Source: Sphingomonas sp. RIT328
GTDB taxonomy: Bacteria; Pseudomonadota; Alphaproteobacteria; Sphingomonadales; Sphingomonadaceae
Direction: 5' to 3'
Length of the DNA: 64,000 nt
Assembly: GCF_000632225.1 (NCBI RefSeq)
Contig: NZ_JFYV01000015.1
Span: forward strand, 17,606-81,605
Shown here: positions 9,036 through 16,535 of the stretch, one piece after another
Position numbering within the stretch: the stretch's first letter is position 1
How the letters are laid out: each line of letters opens with the position of its first letter
Notes under the pieces: model-generated
What the model was told of the DNA's origin: nothing
Database searches by the model: none
The model's input: only the letters and a program-made list of their open reading frames with translations
Position numbers and translations under genes: made by a program

Positions 9036-9862
9036 GCCGCGATCCCCCGCAGATAGGCGATCGACTGGGGAATCGCGGCATGCGCCCGCGGACTCTCCCG
9101 CGACAGCTCGACGCAGACGAGCCGGTCGAAGCCGATCGCCTCCAGCGCCGACAGCACCGCGGGCACGTCCATGTCCCCCTCGCCGAACGGCAGATGGGTA
9201 TGATCGCCGCGCCGCATGTCCTCGATCGCGACCGTGCCGATCCGGTCGGCATAGCGACGGATCGCTTCGGCGGGCTCGATGTCCTGCGTCACCAGGCAGT
9301 GGCCGGTGTCGAGCGCCAGCCGCAGGCGGGGATGACGCTCGGCCAGCGCCGCATATTCGCCGACCGTCTCGATCAGCATGCCGGGCTCCGGCTCGAAGCT
9401 CGCCTCGACGCCGACCGCCTCGGCATGGTCGAGGACGCGGTGGAGACCCTCGTCGAGCCACAGGCGCGCCTGCTCCCGCCCGACGCCGGGCTTCGGCACC
9501 CCGGCCCAGAAGGACATCGTCTCGCTGCCCAGCCGCGCCGCGACGTCGAGTGCGCGGCACAGGAAGGCGACGCGCCGGGCGCGCCCGTCCGCCGTCGCGG
9601 CGATCAGCGTGGGTTCGTGCTTGTCGCGCGGATCGAGCAGATAGCGCGCGCCGGTCTCGATCACGCTGCCCAGCGCGAGCCGGTCGAGCAGATCGGCGAC
9701 GCGCGCCGACTCGCGCTCCCAATCGGGTGCGAAGGGATCGAGGTGGTGATGGTCCAGCGTCAGGGCGACGCCGGCATAGCCCGCGTCGGCGATCAGCCGC
9801 AGCGCATCGTCGAGCCGGTGATTGGCGGCGCCGTTGGTGTTGTAGGCATAGCGCAGGCTCAT
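9032..9862 (-). CDS. Sugar phosphate isomerase/epimerase-like TIM barrel (operon gene 7)
   Basis: A 276-residue member of the xylose-isomerase-like/AP-endonuclease-2 TIM barrel family. Metal-ligand regions are recognisable: a Glu in ASFEPEPGM, Asp/His in LALDTGHCLV, an Asp-His region around MRRGDHTHLPFGEGDMD, and a final Glu in VCVELSRESPRAH. Related enzymes isomerise or epimerise sugars and inososes (IolE, IolI) through enediol chemistry with a divalent metal. The ATG start overlaps the YcaO stop (ATGA). With the Gfo/Idh dehydrogenase in the same operon it could reshape a cyclitol or sugar after oxidation to a ketone. Confidence 0.82.
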   Translation of the reverse strand: MSLRYAYNTNGAANHRLDDALRLIADAGYAGVALTLDHHHLDPFAPDWERESARVADLLDRLALGSVIETGARYLLDPRDKHEPTLIAATADGRARRVAFLCRALDVAARLGSETMSFWAGVPKPGVGREQARLWLDEGLHRVLDHAEAVGVEASFEPEPGMLIETVGEYAALAERHPRLRLALDTGHCLVTQDIEPAEAIRRYADRIGTVAIEDMRRGDHTHLPFGEGDMDVPAVLSALEAIGFDRLVCVELSRESPRAHAAIPQSIAYLRGIAA

Positions 9863-11364
9863 GCCGGCGCTCCCCGCCAGCCGACGTGATGCGCCTCCGG
9901 CTCGCGATAGAGCGGGTAGAGCGGCCCGACGAGGCGATCCGCCGCCTCGGTATCGAACAGCGGATGGCCGAGGCGGTCGGCATCGGCGGCGGGCAGGCGG
10001 ATGCGCTGCAACGCCGCCCCGGCCTCACCGAACTGGATCAGCGGCGAATCCATCGCCAGCAGCTTCTCGGTGTTGCGCGTGCCGATGCGGTAATAGCTCA
10101 TCGTCTCGACCTCCATGCCGGGGACGATCACCTTGACCACGCTGACCGCGCGATCGTCGGGCGACATGTCGACGTAGAGGACGTCGAACCCCGCTGCCTC
10201 GACCGCGGCACGCGCGGCTGCGGCGCGGGCATGGCCGTCCGGCGCGGGCGCGGAGGGCAAAGCGGAGAAGGCGTGGCGCGACCGTTCGGAGAGGACGCTG
10301 TCGCCGAGCCAGTCGCGCAGCGTCGCCGCATCCTGCCGCGTCCATTCCTGCATCGCGGTGAAGGCGCGCGGGTCGCTCGATTTCGCCGCGCCGCCGGCCT
10401 GCGCCATGAAGCGACGGACATAGCCATCCGGCGCGACGGTCTCGACCAGTGCGCGCGGGCCGTGGGCGAAGGCCTTGCGTGCGCGGCTGGCGGCATATTC
10501 GGTCAGGCACTTGTCCAGCGCGGCGGTGCGATCGGGGTGGCAGGCCTCGCCGCACGCCGTCACCATGATCGGCGCGGCGGGTTCGCCGCGCGTATCGACG
10601 CCGACGCAATAGAGATTGGGCAGACCATATTGGTCGGTGGCGAATTTCGGCATCGCGCGGATACCCGCCGCGTCGAACCGGGCGAGGATCGCCTGCGTCG
10701 CGGGCGGCAGCGGTTCGTCGAGATCGAGCATCACGCCCTGGTCGAGCGCGCGGAACAGCAGGCCGTTGCCGTCGCGCTGCAGGATCTCGCACAGGCCGTG
10801 GCCGATCGCCCAGTCGAGATCGGGACCGGCGCCCATACCGTTCGAGATGATCGTGGTGAACGGCACGTAGCCCGGCGCCAGTTCCTTCGACGAATACGCC
10901 GCGAGGTCGATCGGCACGAGCACGGTCGAGCCGTCCGCCCAGCGCTTCGCCTCGACCCAGTCGAGTTCGCTGTCCCAGTCGACCGGCGATCCCGCGGGCA
11001 GGCCGAGCGTCAGCGGGTCGGCGACCGCGCGGCTCCCGAGGGTACGGACGAGATCGGCGTAGCTGCCCCGCGTCTTCGCCCGGCGGGCGAGCGTCAGCGT
11101 CGGCCAGACCATCTCCGCGATCTCGCCGAGCCCGCCGAGGATCGCGGCCTCGTCGGTCGCGCCATAGCCGACGCCATAGGGCATGATCCCCGACAGGGCG
11201 GCATCATCCGGGAACAAAGCGACCACCCACACCGGCAGGCCGAGTCGGTCGAGCGCGTGGATCGGGAAGGCGACCACGTCGCCCTTGGGAAAGGCGGCGA
11301 GATACCGCTGCGCCGCGGGGCCGAGGTCGGCCGGCATTCCGGTCATTCGCGGGGTCGATGTCAC
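9859..11364 (-). CDS. Stand-alone YcaO-domain protein (operon gene 6)
   Basis: A 501-residue YcaO family protein. The ATP/Mg site motifs are present in order: GVGYGATDEAA at 64-74 followed by E81/E84 on the next helix, SNGMGAG at 174-180 followed by CEILQRD around 192-198, CGEACHPDRTAALDKCLTEY near 285, and the C-terminal VVKVIVPGMEVE. YcaO enzymes use ATP to activate an amide carbonyl, giving azolines, thioamides or amidines, mostly on ribosomal peptides. No E1-like or ocin-ThiF partner, TfuA protein or leader-peptide gene is visible here, and the 4-base overlaps on both sides leave no room for one. Action on a small amide in the operon's pathway is therefore plausible. The GTG start at 11364 overlaps the upstream stop (GTGA). 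Confidence 0.88.
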   Translation of the reverse strand: MTSTPRMTGMPADLGPAAQRYLAAFPKGDVVAFPIHALDRLGLPVWVVALFPDDAALSGIMPYGVGYGATDEAAILGGLGEIAEMVWPTLTLARRAKTRGSYADLVRTLGSRAVADPLTLGLPAGSPVDWDSELDWVEAKRWADGSTVLVPIDLAAYSSKELAPGYVPFTTIISNGMGAGPDLDWAIGHGLCEILQRDGNGLLFRALDQGVMLDLDEPLPPATQAILARFDAAGIRAMPKFATDQYGLPNLYCVGVDTRGEPAAPIMVTACGEACHPDRTAALDKCLTEYAASRARKAFAHGPRALVETVAPDGYVRRFMAQAGGAAKSSDPRAFTAMQEWTRQDAATLRDWLGDSVLSERSRHAFSALPSAPAPDGHARAAAARAAVEAAGFDVLYVDMSPDDRAVSVVKVIVPGMEVETMSYYRIGTRNTEKLLAMDSPLIQFGEAGAALQRIRLPAADADRLGHPLFDTEAADRLVGPLYPLYREPEAHHVGWRGAPA

Positions 11365-12176
11365 AGCGTCATCCTCTTTACGCCGGGCGCCCGCGCCAGC
11401 CCGTCGTCGAGCGCGCGCAGCGCCAGCGTCCGGTCGATGTCGGGGGCGAATTCGAACGGCGTCAGCACCGCGTCGAAGGCGAGCGGTTCGATTACCGCGC
11501 GGTACCGGCGCAGCTCGGCATGGGTCAGCGGAATGTCCTTGTGGAACGCCTTGTGGCTGGAGATCGCGTAACTGCGTCCCTCGCCATCCTGGTCGATCTT
11601 GAACATGTCGCCGCAGAACAGCCGCCGGCCGGGGGCATCGTAGAGGCAGGCCTGCCCCTCATAATGGCCGCCGACGTGATGGAGGGTATAGCCCGGCGCG
11701 AGTTCAAGCAGGTCGTCGAACGGGGCGGTGACGCGGAACGCCTTGGTCATGCGCAGATCGTCGCGCTGGATCGCGACGATCGCCGGATCGAAGCGGCGTT
11801 GCAGCTGGAACAGGGCGCCATAGCCGTGCGCATGGCTGGCCGACAGACAGGCGATGCCGCCCAGGGCGGCGATCTGCTCCAGCATCGCGTCCGAATAATA
11901 AGGCGCCGCCTCGAAGGCGATGTTGCCGCCGTCCCGCACGATCAGCCAGCCGGTACCGGCGAGGCCGAGCACGGGACGGGTGGTGAATGCCCACAGCCCC
12001 GGCGCGACCTCGCGGCCGCCGCCGTCATGCGTCGCGGCGACCTCCGCCTCGGGCAGGAAGTGCCAGCCGTCCTCGGGCAGGTCGTTGCGCACGTCGCTGC
12101 ACACCGGGCAGTCGGGCGGGGCGAAATGATGCTGCCAGAAGCCGCAATTGGCGCAGGCGAACCAGCTCAAAGCCAT
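11361..12176 (-). CDS. Zinc-ribbon + metallo-beta-lactamase-fold protein (operon gene 5)
   Basis: A 271-residue protein that begins with a rubredoxin/zinc-ribbon-like knuckle pair (C8, C11, C23, C26 in FACANCGFW and DCPVCSD). A metallo-beta-lactamase-like fold follows: the metal motif HxHxDH appears as SHAHGYG at 114-120, so the Asp-His half is missing, and GGHYEGQ and CGDMFKID supply later ligands. The altered motif suggests one metal or a non-hydrolytic role, as in some flavodiiron or sulfur-handling members. The CxxC pair could bind Zn or Fe. The start overlaps the previous gene by 10 bases. Its step in the operon cannot be named from sequence. Confidence 0.77.
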   Translation of the reverse strand: MALSWFACANCGFWQHHFAPPDCPVCSDVRNDLPEDGWHFLPEAEVAATHDGGGREVAPGLWAFTTRPVLGLAGTGWLIVRDGGNIAFEAAPYYSDAMLEQIAALGGIACLSASHAHGYGALFQLQRRFDPAIVAIQRDDLRMTKAFRVTAPFDDLLELAPGYTLHHVGGHYEGQACLYDAPGRRLFCGDMFKIDQDGEGRSYAISSHKAFHKDIPLTHAELRRYRAVIEPLAFDAVLTPFEFAPDIDRTLALRALDDGLARAPGVKRMTL

Positions 12177-13162
12177 GATCGGGCCTCTCCGTAGGCGCTG
12201 TCGAACAGCCGCATCAGCGCGAGGTCGCGCGTCATCGAGAAGTCGTGCGGCGCGCCCGATGCCGCCCGCATGAACGCCTTGGCCTGTGCCGTGAAGGGCG
12301 ACGTCGCGGCATCGAAGGCGATCGGCGTCTCGTCGCCGGTCGTCGCGCAGCGCCGCACCAGCGTGCCGCCCGCGGTCTGCCCCATCGTGTCGGTGGCGAC
12401 GAGCAGACCACGCTCGCCGAGCACCTCCAGCCGGCGGCGCGGCAGGACCTCGGCGCAATTGTAGGCGACGTGGCTCTGGAAGAGCACGCCGCTCGCCGTC
12501 ACCCCGGTCAACATGCCGCCGTCGTCGACCGGATAGGCGTGGATCCGCCGTTGCAGCGCGATCGACAGCCGCACCAGCGGCTCGTCGAGCAGGCGCTGGC
12601 ACAGATCGAGGCCGTGCAGCGCCAGATCGATCACCGCGCCGCCGCCCGCGCGCACCGGATCGGCGCGCCAATTGTCATGCGCCCCGCCGTCGGGCGTCCA
12701 GGCCGGATCGACCCAGCAAGCGTAGACGATCCGCACCGCGACCGGCCGCCCGATCCCATCCTCGGCGATCACGCGCGCGAGCGCGTCATGCGCGGGATGG
12801 TGACGCTGATCGAAGGCGGTGCCGTAGAGCATGTCGCCCGACACCGCCGCCGCCATCGCCTCCGCCTGATCGAGCGTCGCGGCGATCGGCTTCTCGCACA
12901 ACACCGGCACGCCCGCCGCGGCGCAGGCGCGCACCGGATCGAGATGCGCGTCGTTCGGCGTCGCGACATAGACGAGGTCGCAGGCGCCCGCGGCGAGCAT
13001 CTCCGCCACGCCGTCGAACACCGCCAGACCCTGCGCCTCCGCGCGCGCTCGAGCGGTGGGCGACGGGTCGGCAATGGCGGTGACCCGGCCGCCGGCCGCG
13101 GCGATGCCGGGCGCCATATAGTCGCGTGCCACCCAGCCATATCCGGCGATGCCCCAGCGCAT
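12167..13162 (-). CDS. Gfo/Idh/MocA family NAD(P)-dependent dehydrogenase (operon gene 4)
   Basis: A 331-residue oxidoreductase. The N-terminal dinucleotide site is GIAGYGWVARDYM, the Asp after strand 2 is in TAIADPS, and the family signature EKPIA (lysine for catalysis) is near residue 88. A substrate domain follows with GGGAVIDLALHGLDL, whose Asp/His pair normally completes the active site. Family members oxidise or reduce sugars and inositols, including myo-inositol 2-dehydrogenase. The ATG at 13162 shares one base with the stop of the upstream methyltransferase (TGATG). Oxidation of a cyclitol or sugar hydroxyl is the natural guess here. Confidence 0.86.
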   Translation of the reverse strand: MRWGIAGYGWVARDYMAPGIAAAGGRVTAIADPSPTARARAEAQGLAVFDGVAEMLAAGACDLVYVATPNDAHLDPVRACAAAGVPVLCEKPIAATLDQAEAMAAAVSGDMLYGTAFDQRHHPAHDALARVIAEDGIGRPVAVRIVYACWVDPAWTPDGGAHDNWRADPVRAGGGAVIDLALHGLDLCQRLLDEPLVRLSIALQRRIHAYPVDDGGMLTGVTASGVLFQSHVAYNCAEVLPRRRLEVLGERGLLVATDTMGQTAGGTLVRRCATTGDETPIAFDAATSPFTAQAKAFMRAASGAPHDFSMTRDLALMRLFDSAYGEARSWL

Positions 13163-14274
13163 CACCAGCGCTCCGGCAGATCGACGAGCCGGCGCAGCCG
13201 GGCGGCGTCGGGGGTCGGTACAGCCGCATCCGGCTGCGCCCACAGGCAGCCCTTGCCATATTCGTCGCGATAGCGATCGGACGGCCACACCGCCCCATGC
13301 GGACCCAGTAACGGGTTGGGGCGCAGCGTCGCGCCGGGGAGCGGCATCGCCAGGCCGCCGTCGACGGGGCGGGCGGGGGCGTCGCCATGCCGCTCGACCA
13401 GCGACCAGGCCTCGACGTCCGTATCCGCCACCCACCCGACCGGGCCCGGCGCGGTCCGTCGCATCAGCGCGTCGAGCAGGGTGCGTTCATCGTAGACGAT
13501 CGCGTCGGCGAAAATCGTTTGCCATGCGTCCGTGCGTCGCGCCGGTCCCTTGGCGCCGCCGGCATAGTCGAGATTGTGGAGATGGCTGATCGCCAGCACG
13601 CCGCCCGGTGCGACCGCGGCGCGCAGGCTGTCCGCCACGCGCGGCTGATCGGGCAGGAAGTAGAAGGCGTCGTGACAGGTGACGAGATCGAAGCGCGCAT
13701 CGGCGATCGGCCACGGCGCCGCCGCATCGAACACGACGTAATCGGCCGCCGGCGCTACCCAGTTCTTGGCGAGCCAGCATTTGGCGAACACGACGTCGGC
13801 GCCGGTGCACGCGACCCCGCGGGCGGTCAATTCGCGGAGGTAATGGCCGATACCGCAGGCGAGTTCGAAGGCGGTGGCGGGGGCCTGCCAATGCGCTTCC
13901 ACCAGCGCGAGGCCGGCGAGATAGGTCGGATCGCTCCAGCGATAGGCGAAATAATCCGCCACCGGCCCCAGCCGCAGCAAGGCCATCGCCTCGCGCAGCG
14001 TCAGCTCGTCGCGTCGGCGGACCAGTTGCTTGAGCTCGCCGAGGTCGGTCGCCGGGCCGGTCCACCAATCGTCCTGATCGGTCAGCAGCGCGACGAGCGC
14101 ATCGTCCGGACAGCCGGCATCGAGATGGTCGAGCGCGACCGAAACCAGCCCCTCGCTGTCGGTGCGCAGATAGGCGATGCCGTCGACGACCGGCCAGCGC
14201 TCGCCCGGCGCGGTCAGCGAATGGGGCGTGTCCGCGACGAGCAGGCGGCCGGTGACGGGCGAACGATAGCTCAC
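13162..14274 (-). CDS. SAM-dependent methyltransferase with Trm112-like N-terminus (operon gene 3)
   Basis: A 370-residue class I methyltransferase. The first ~40 residues (SPVTGRLL ... WPVVDGIAYLR) resemble a Trm112-type segment that has lost its cysteines. The SAM domain has AFELACGIGHYLREL as motif I, TGADVVF as the acidic strand, FDLVTCHDAFYFL as motif II and APGGVLAISHLHN as motif III. A C-terminal extension of ~110 residues is rich in Pro and Asp. The GTG start overlaps the HD gene stop (GTGA). The substrate is presumably an intermediate of the operon's pathway; O-, N-, C- or S-methylation cannot be told apart. Confidence 0.83.
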   Translation of the reverse strand: MSYRSPVTGRLLVADTPHSLTAPGERWPVVDGIAYLRTDSEGLVSVALDHLDAGCPDDALVALLTDQDDWWTGPATDLGELKQLVRRRDELTLREAMALLRLGPVADYFAYRWSDPTYLAGLALVEAHWQAPATAFELACGIGHYLRELTARGVACTGADVVFAKCWLAKNWVAPAADYVVFDAAAPWPIADARFDLVTCHDAFYFLPDQPRVADSLRAAVAPGGVLAISHLHNLDYAGGAKGPARRTDAWQTIFADAIVYDERTLLDALMRRTAPGPVGWVADTDVEAWSLVERHGDAPARPVDGGLAMPLPGATLRPNPLLGPHGAVWPSDRYRDEYGKGCLWAQPDAAVPTPDAARLRRLVDLPERW

Positions 14275-15203
14275 GCCAGACCTGCGTCCGCCAGGATGCG
14301 GTCGTGAAACGCCTTGACCGGGCCATCGTGGACGAGCCCGTACTCATCGAGCACGATCCCCATCGACAGGCGCGCGGCGCGCATATGCTGTTCGATCTCG
14401 AGGACGCGATCGAGCACGTCCGCGACGTGGAAGGCGCGCGCCTCCGGCGTCTGGTCGCCGGCGATCGGCGCCAGCGCCTCGCGTATCGTCTCGGCCAGCG
14501 CCGGATTGGCCGCGGCGAGTTCGTCGAGGCTGGCCTCTCGCGCCCGCTCGATCACCGCCTCCAGCAAATCACCGAGCAGCATCTCGCCGGAGTAACCGCT
14601 GTCCGGCATGTCGGCATTGTGCAGGTGATGCGCCATGCCGGCGAGGAAGACGCGCACCGGATCGGCGCCGTGCCACGGGCTCGCCAGCACGCCGTAGACC
14701 GCGACCATCAGGCAGTGTTCGGCATGGTTCTCGGCCGGCTGCAAAACGATGCGCGGTGCGCCGGGGCAGGTCACGCCGGCGCGCGGCTGGCGCGCCAGCT
14801 TGCCGACGAAGGCCGGCGTGGCGCCCGGCGTCGGCCTGCCCTGCGTTAAGGCCCGACGCAGCCGCGCGCGCAGCGACGGATCGAGATCCGCCGTCATCGC
14901 GTCGAAGGCGCGGGCCAGCACGTCGACCGCGCCGTCTCCCGCGCCGAGCGCTTGCAACGCGGCCAGATCGAGGTCGCCCAGCCGCGCCGATACCAGCGCC
15001 GCGCCGACGACCTGCGCCATCACCTGTGCCGGGGCGTCGCCGCGGACCAGTGCGGCCCAGCCGGAGACGAACAGGCGCTCGGCGATCGATCCCGGCGCCG
15101 TGGCAGAATGAATCCGCTTCAGGTCGCCGAGTTCGCGGAAGAGGGGGAGGGCGGCCGGCGAGAGCCTATCCGCCCCCGCCGCGTCCGCCGCCATCAGGCT
15201 CAC
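14271..15203 (-). CDS. HD-domain-like metal protein (operon gene 2)
   Basis: A 310-residue protein whose second half looks like an HD-superfamily metal site: histidines in AENHAEHC (H160, H163), a cluster AHHLHNADMP (H192, H193, H195) in place of the canonical HD, and a late Asp in HVADVLDRV. The N-terminal 140 residues are helical and unassigned. HD proteins are mostly phosphohydrolases, but the superfamily also includes diiron oxygenases such as inositol oxygenase and PhnZ. Following an inositol-phosphate synthase, either removal of the phosphate or oxidation of a cyclitol would make sense. The GTG start overlaps the synthase stop (GTGA). The fold call is moderate, the reaction open. Confidence 0.62.
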   Translation of the reverse strand: MSLMAADAAGADRLSPAALPLFRELGDLKRIHSATAPGSIAERLFVSGWAALVRGDAPAQVMAQVVGAALVSARLGDLDLAALQALGAGDGAVDVLARAFDAMTADLDPSLRARLRRALTQGRPTPGATPAFVGKLARQPRAGVTCPGAPRIVLQPAENHAEHCLMVAVYGVLASPWHGADPVRVFLAGMAHHLHNADMPDSGYSGEMLLGDLLEAVIERAREASLDELAAANPALAETIREALAPIAGDQTPEARAFHVADVLDRVLEIEQHMRAARLSMGIVLDEYGLVHDGPVKAFHDRILADAGLA

Positions 15204-16381
15204 GCGCGCGTGCCGTTCAACCAGGTGTCGAGGATCAGCTGCTGTTCGGGCACGCCGTGCACCGGATCACCCGCGCCCTGCGTCTGCGGCAGCTTGAAGA
15301 ACAGGCCCATCTGCTCCTGCACGCCGCCCTCGCCGCGCTGCTGCGCGAGGTCGAGGCAGCGCGCGATCTCTATCGCGAGCGGCGCCGCCAGGATCGAGTC
15401 CTTGCAGAGGAAGTTGAGCTTGAGCTGCATCTTCTGGCCCATGAAGCCGGTCAGGTCGATATTGTCCCACGCTTCCTTGTCGTCGCCGCGCGGCCGGTAA
15501 TAATGGATCATCACGATATGATCCTCGACCGGATAGCCGAGGATGGAGTTGAGCACGCTGCCCTTGGTGCCGAGCTTCGATTGCAGCGACTTGGGATCGT
15601 CGAGCGCGAGACCGTCCGAATTGCCGAGGATGTTGGTCGAGAACCAGCCGTCGACATGCAACGCGCGGTCGCGCAGCGCCGGGGCGATCACCGTCTTCAT
15701 GAAGGTCTGGCCGGTCTTGCCGTCCTTGCCGGCGATCGGCACGTTGCGTTCCGCCGCCAGCGCGGCGAGCGGCGCGACGTCTGCCGCGACCGAGGGCGTG
15801 AAATTCGCGTAGGGCGTGCCCGCGTCGATCGCCGCATAGGCGTAGAGCATCGCCGGACTGATCGCGGCATCGTCGGTATCGAGCCCGCGCTCAAACCCCT
15901 CGAGCGATTGCAGCGCCGCCTCCGCGAAGTCCGGCACGCGCTCGGTCGAGGCGAGGTTGACGACGACCACCCGGTCGAGCTGGCGGTCCGCGGCGAAGCG
16001 CTTGAGATCGTCCTGGATCTGGCGAACCGCCGCCCGATGACCGCTGGCCAGCTTGTTGCCGCCGTCGATATTCGCGCAATAGCCGGTCGAGCCGGCCGCT
16101 TTCCAGGCGCGCATGTCGTTGAGCGCGGAGGCGCCGTCGGCGAGCTCTTTCTCACCGATCACACCGTGGCGCAGCGCCAGCGTGCCGAGCGTCTCCTCGG
16201 ATAGGTCCCAGCCGCCAAATTCGAGATCGCGATAGGCGATCATCCCGGCGATGTCGCGATGCGCGAGCGGCAGGCCGTCGAAGCTGTTCGACCCCGCCTT
16301 GATCATCTCGATCCCGGCGATCGCCGTCGTCGCCACCGCGCCGCCGACCCCGACGATCGCCACACCCAAACGTTCCGCCAC
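15200..16381 (-). CDS. ino1: Inositol-3-phosphate synthase family protein (operon gene 1)
   Basis: A 393-residue myo-inositol-phosphate synthase-type enzyme, which cyclises glucose 6-phosphate with bound NAD. The Rossmann start is GVAIVGVGGAVATT, NIDGGNKLASGH and GKDGKTGQTFMK match the NAD/active-site lysine region, LGNSDGLALDD is the conserved catalytic loop, and LCKDSILAAPLAIE is the signature near the C-terminus. The length fits the bacterial form (about 360-440). It starts at GTG 16381 with GGGGA upstream and is the first gene of the nine-gene run. Placed at the head, it probably supplies the cyclitol core for everything that follows. Confidence 0.88.
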   Translation of the reverse strand: MAERLGVAIVGVGGAVATTAIAGIEMIKAGSNSFDGLPLAHRDIAGMIAYRDLEFGGWDLSEETLGTLALRHGVIGEKELADGASALNDMRAWKAAGSTGYCANIDGGNKLASGHRAAVRQIQDDLKRFAADRQLDRVVVVNLASTERVPDFAEAALQSLEGFERGLDTDDAAISPAMLYAYAAIDAGTPYANFTPSVAADVAPLAALAAERNVPIAGKDGKTGQTFMKTVIAPALRDRALHVDGWFSTNILGNSDGLALDDPKSLQSKLGTKGSVLNSILGYPVEDHIVMIHYYRPRGDDKEAWDNIDLTGFMGQKMQLKLNFLCKDSILAAPLAIEIARCLDLAQQRGEGGVQEQMGLFFKLPQTQGAGDPVHGVPEQQLILDTWLNGTRA

Positions 16382-16486
16382 TTATCGTCCCCGCCAACAC
16401 CCGATCGGGCCAGTGGGGCGGAAAGGTCGGGGCGGATGCCCCCGTTCCCGCGTTTCGCGCGAACCGGAAGATATTCGGCGCTGGCG

Positions 16487-16500
16487 ATGACCTACGTCAC
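16487..16500. promoter_or_regulatory. FNR/CRP-type inverted repeat upstream of the nine-gene operon
   Basis: ATGAC-CTAC-GTCAC: TGAC and GTCA half-sites separated by four bases, the geometry of FNR/FixK-type boxes. It sits ~106 bases upstream of the inositol-phosphate synthase start and ~36 bases past the stop of a Crp/Fnr-family gene. A longer stem (GTCACCG at 16496-16502 with CGGTGAC at 16516-16522) overlaps it and may instead be an RNA hairpin. Function is inferred from geometry only. Confidence 0.35.
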
Positions 16501-16535
16501 CGAGCGGCGCTTTCGCGGTGACTTAGATCATTTTC

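Noticed and set aside
12167..13435. A 422-residue version of the Gfo/Idh dehydrogenase
   Set aside because: The first 91 residues are an Arg/Pro-rich antisense-like extension inside the methyltransferase gene; the Rossmann motif starts at the ATG at 13162.
16496..16522. Terminator after the Crp/Fnr gene
   Set aside because: The stem has a 13-base loop and no T tract on the minus strand; it is reported only as a possible operator or hairpin.
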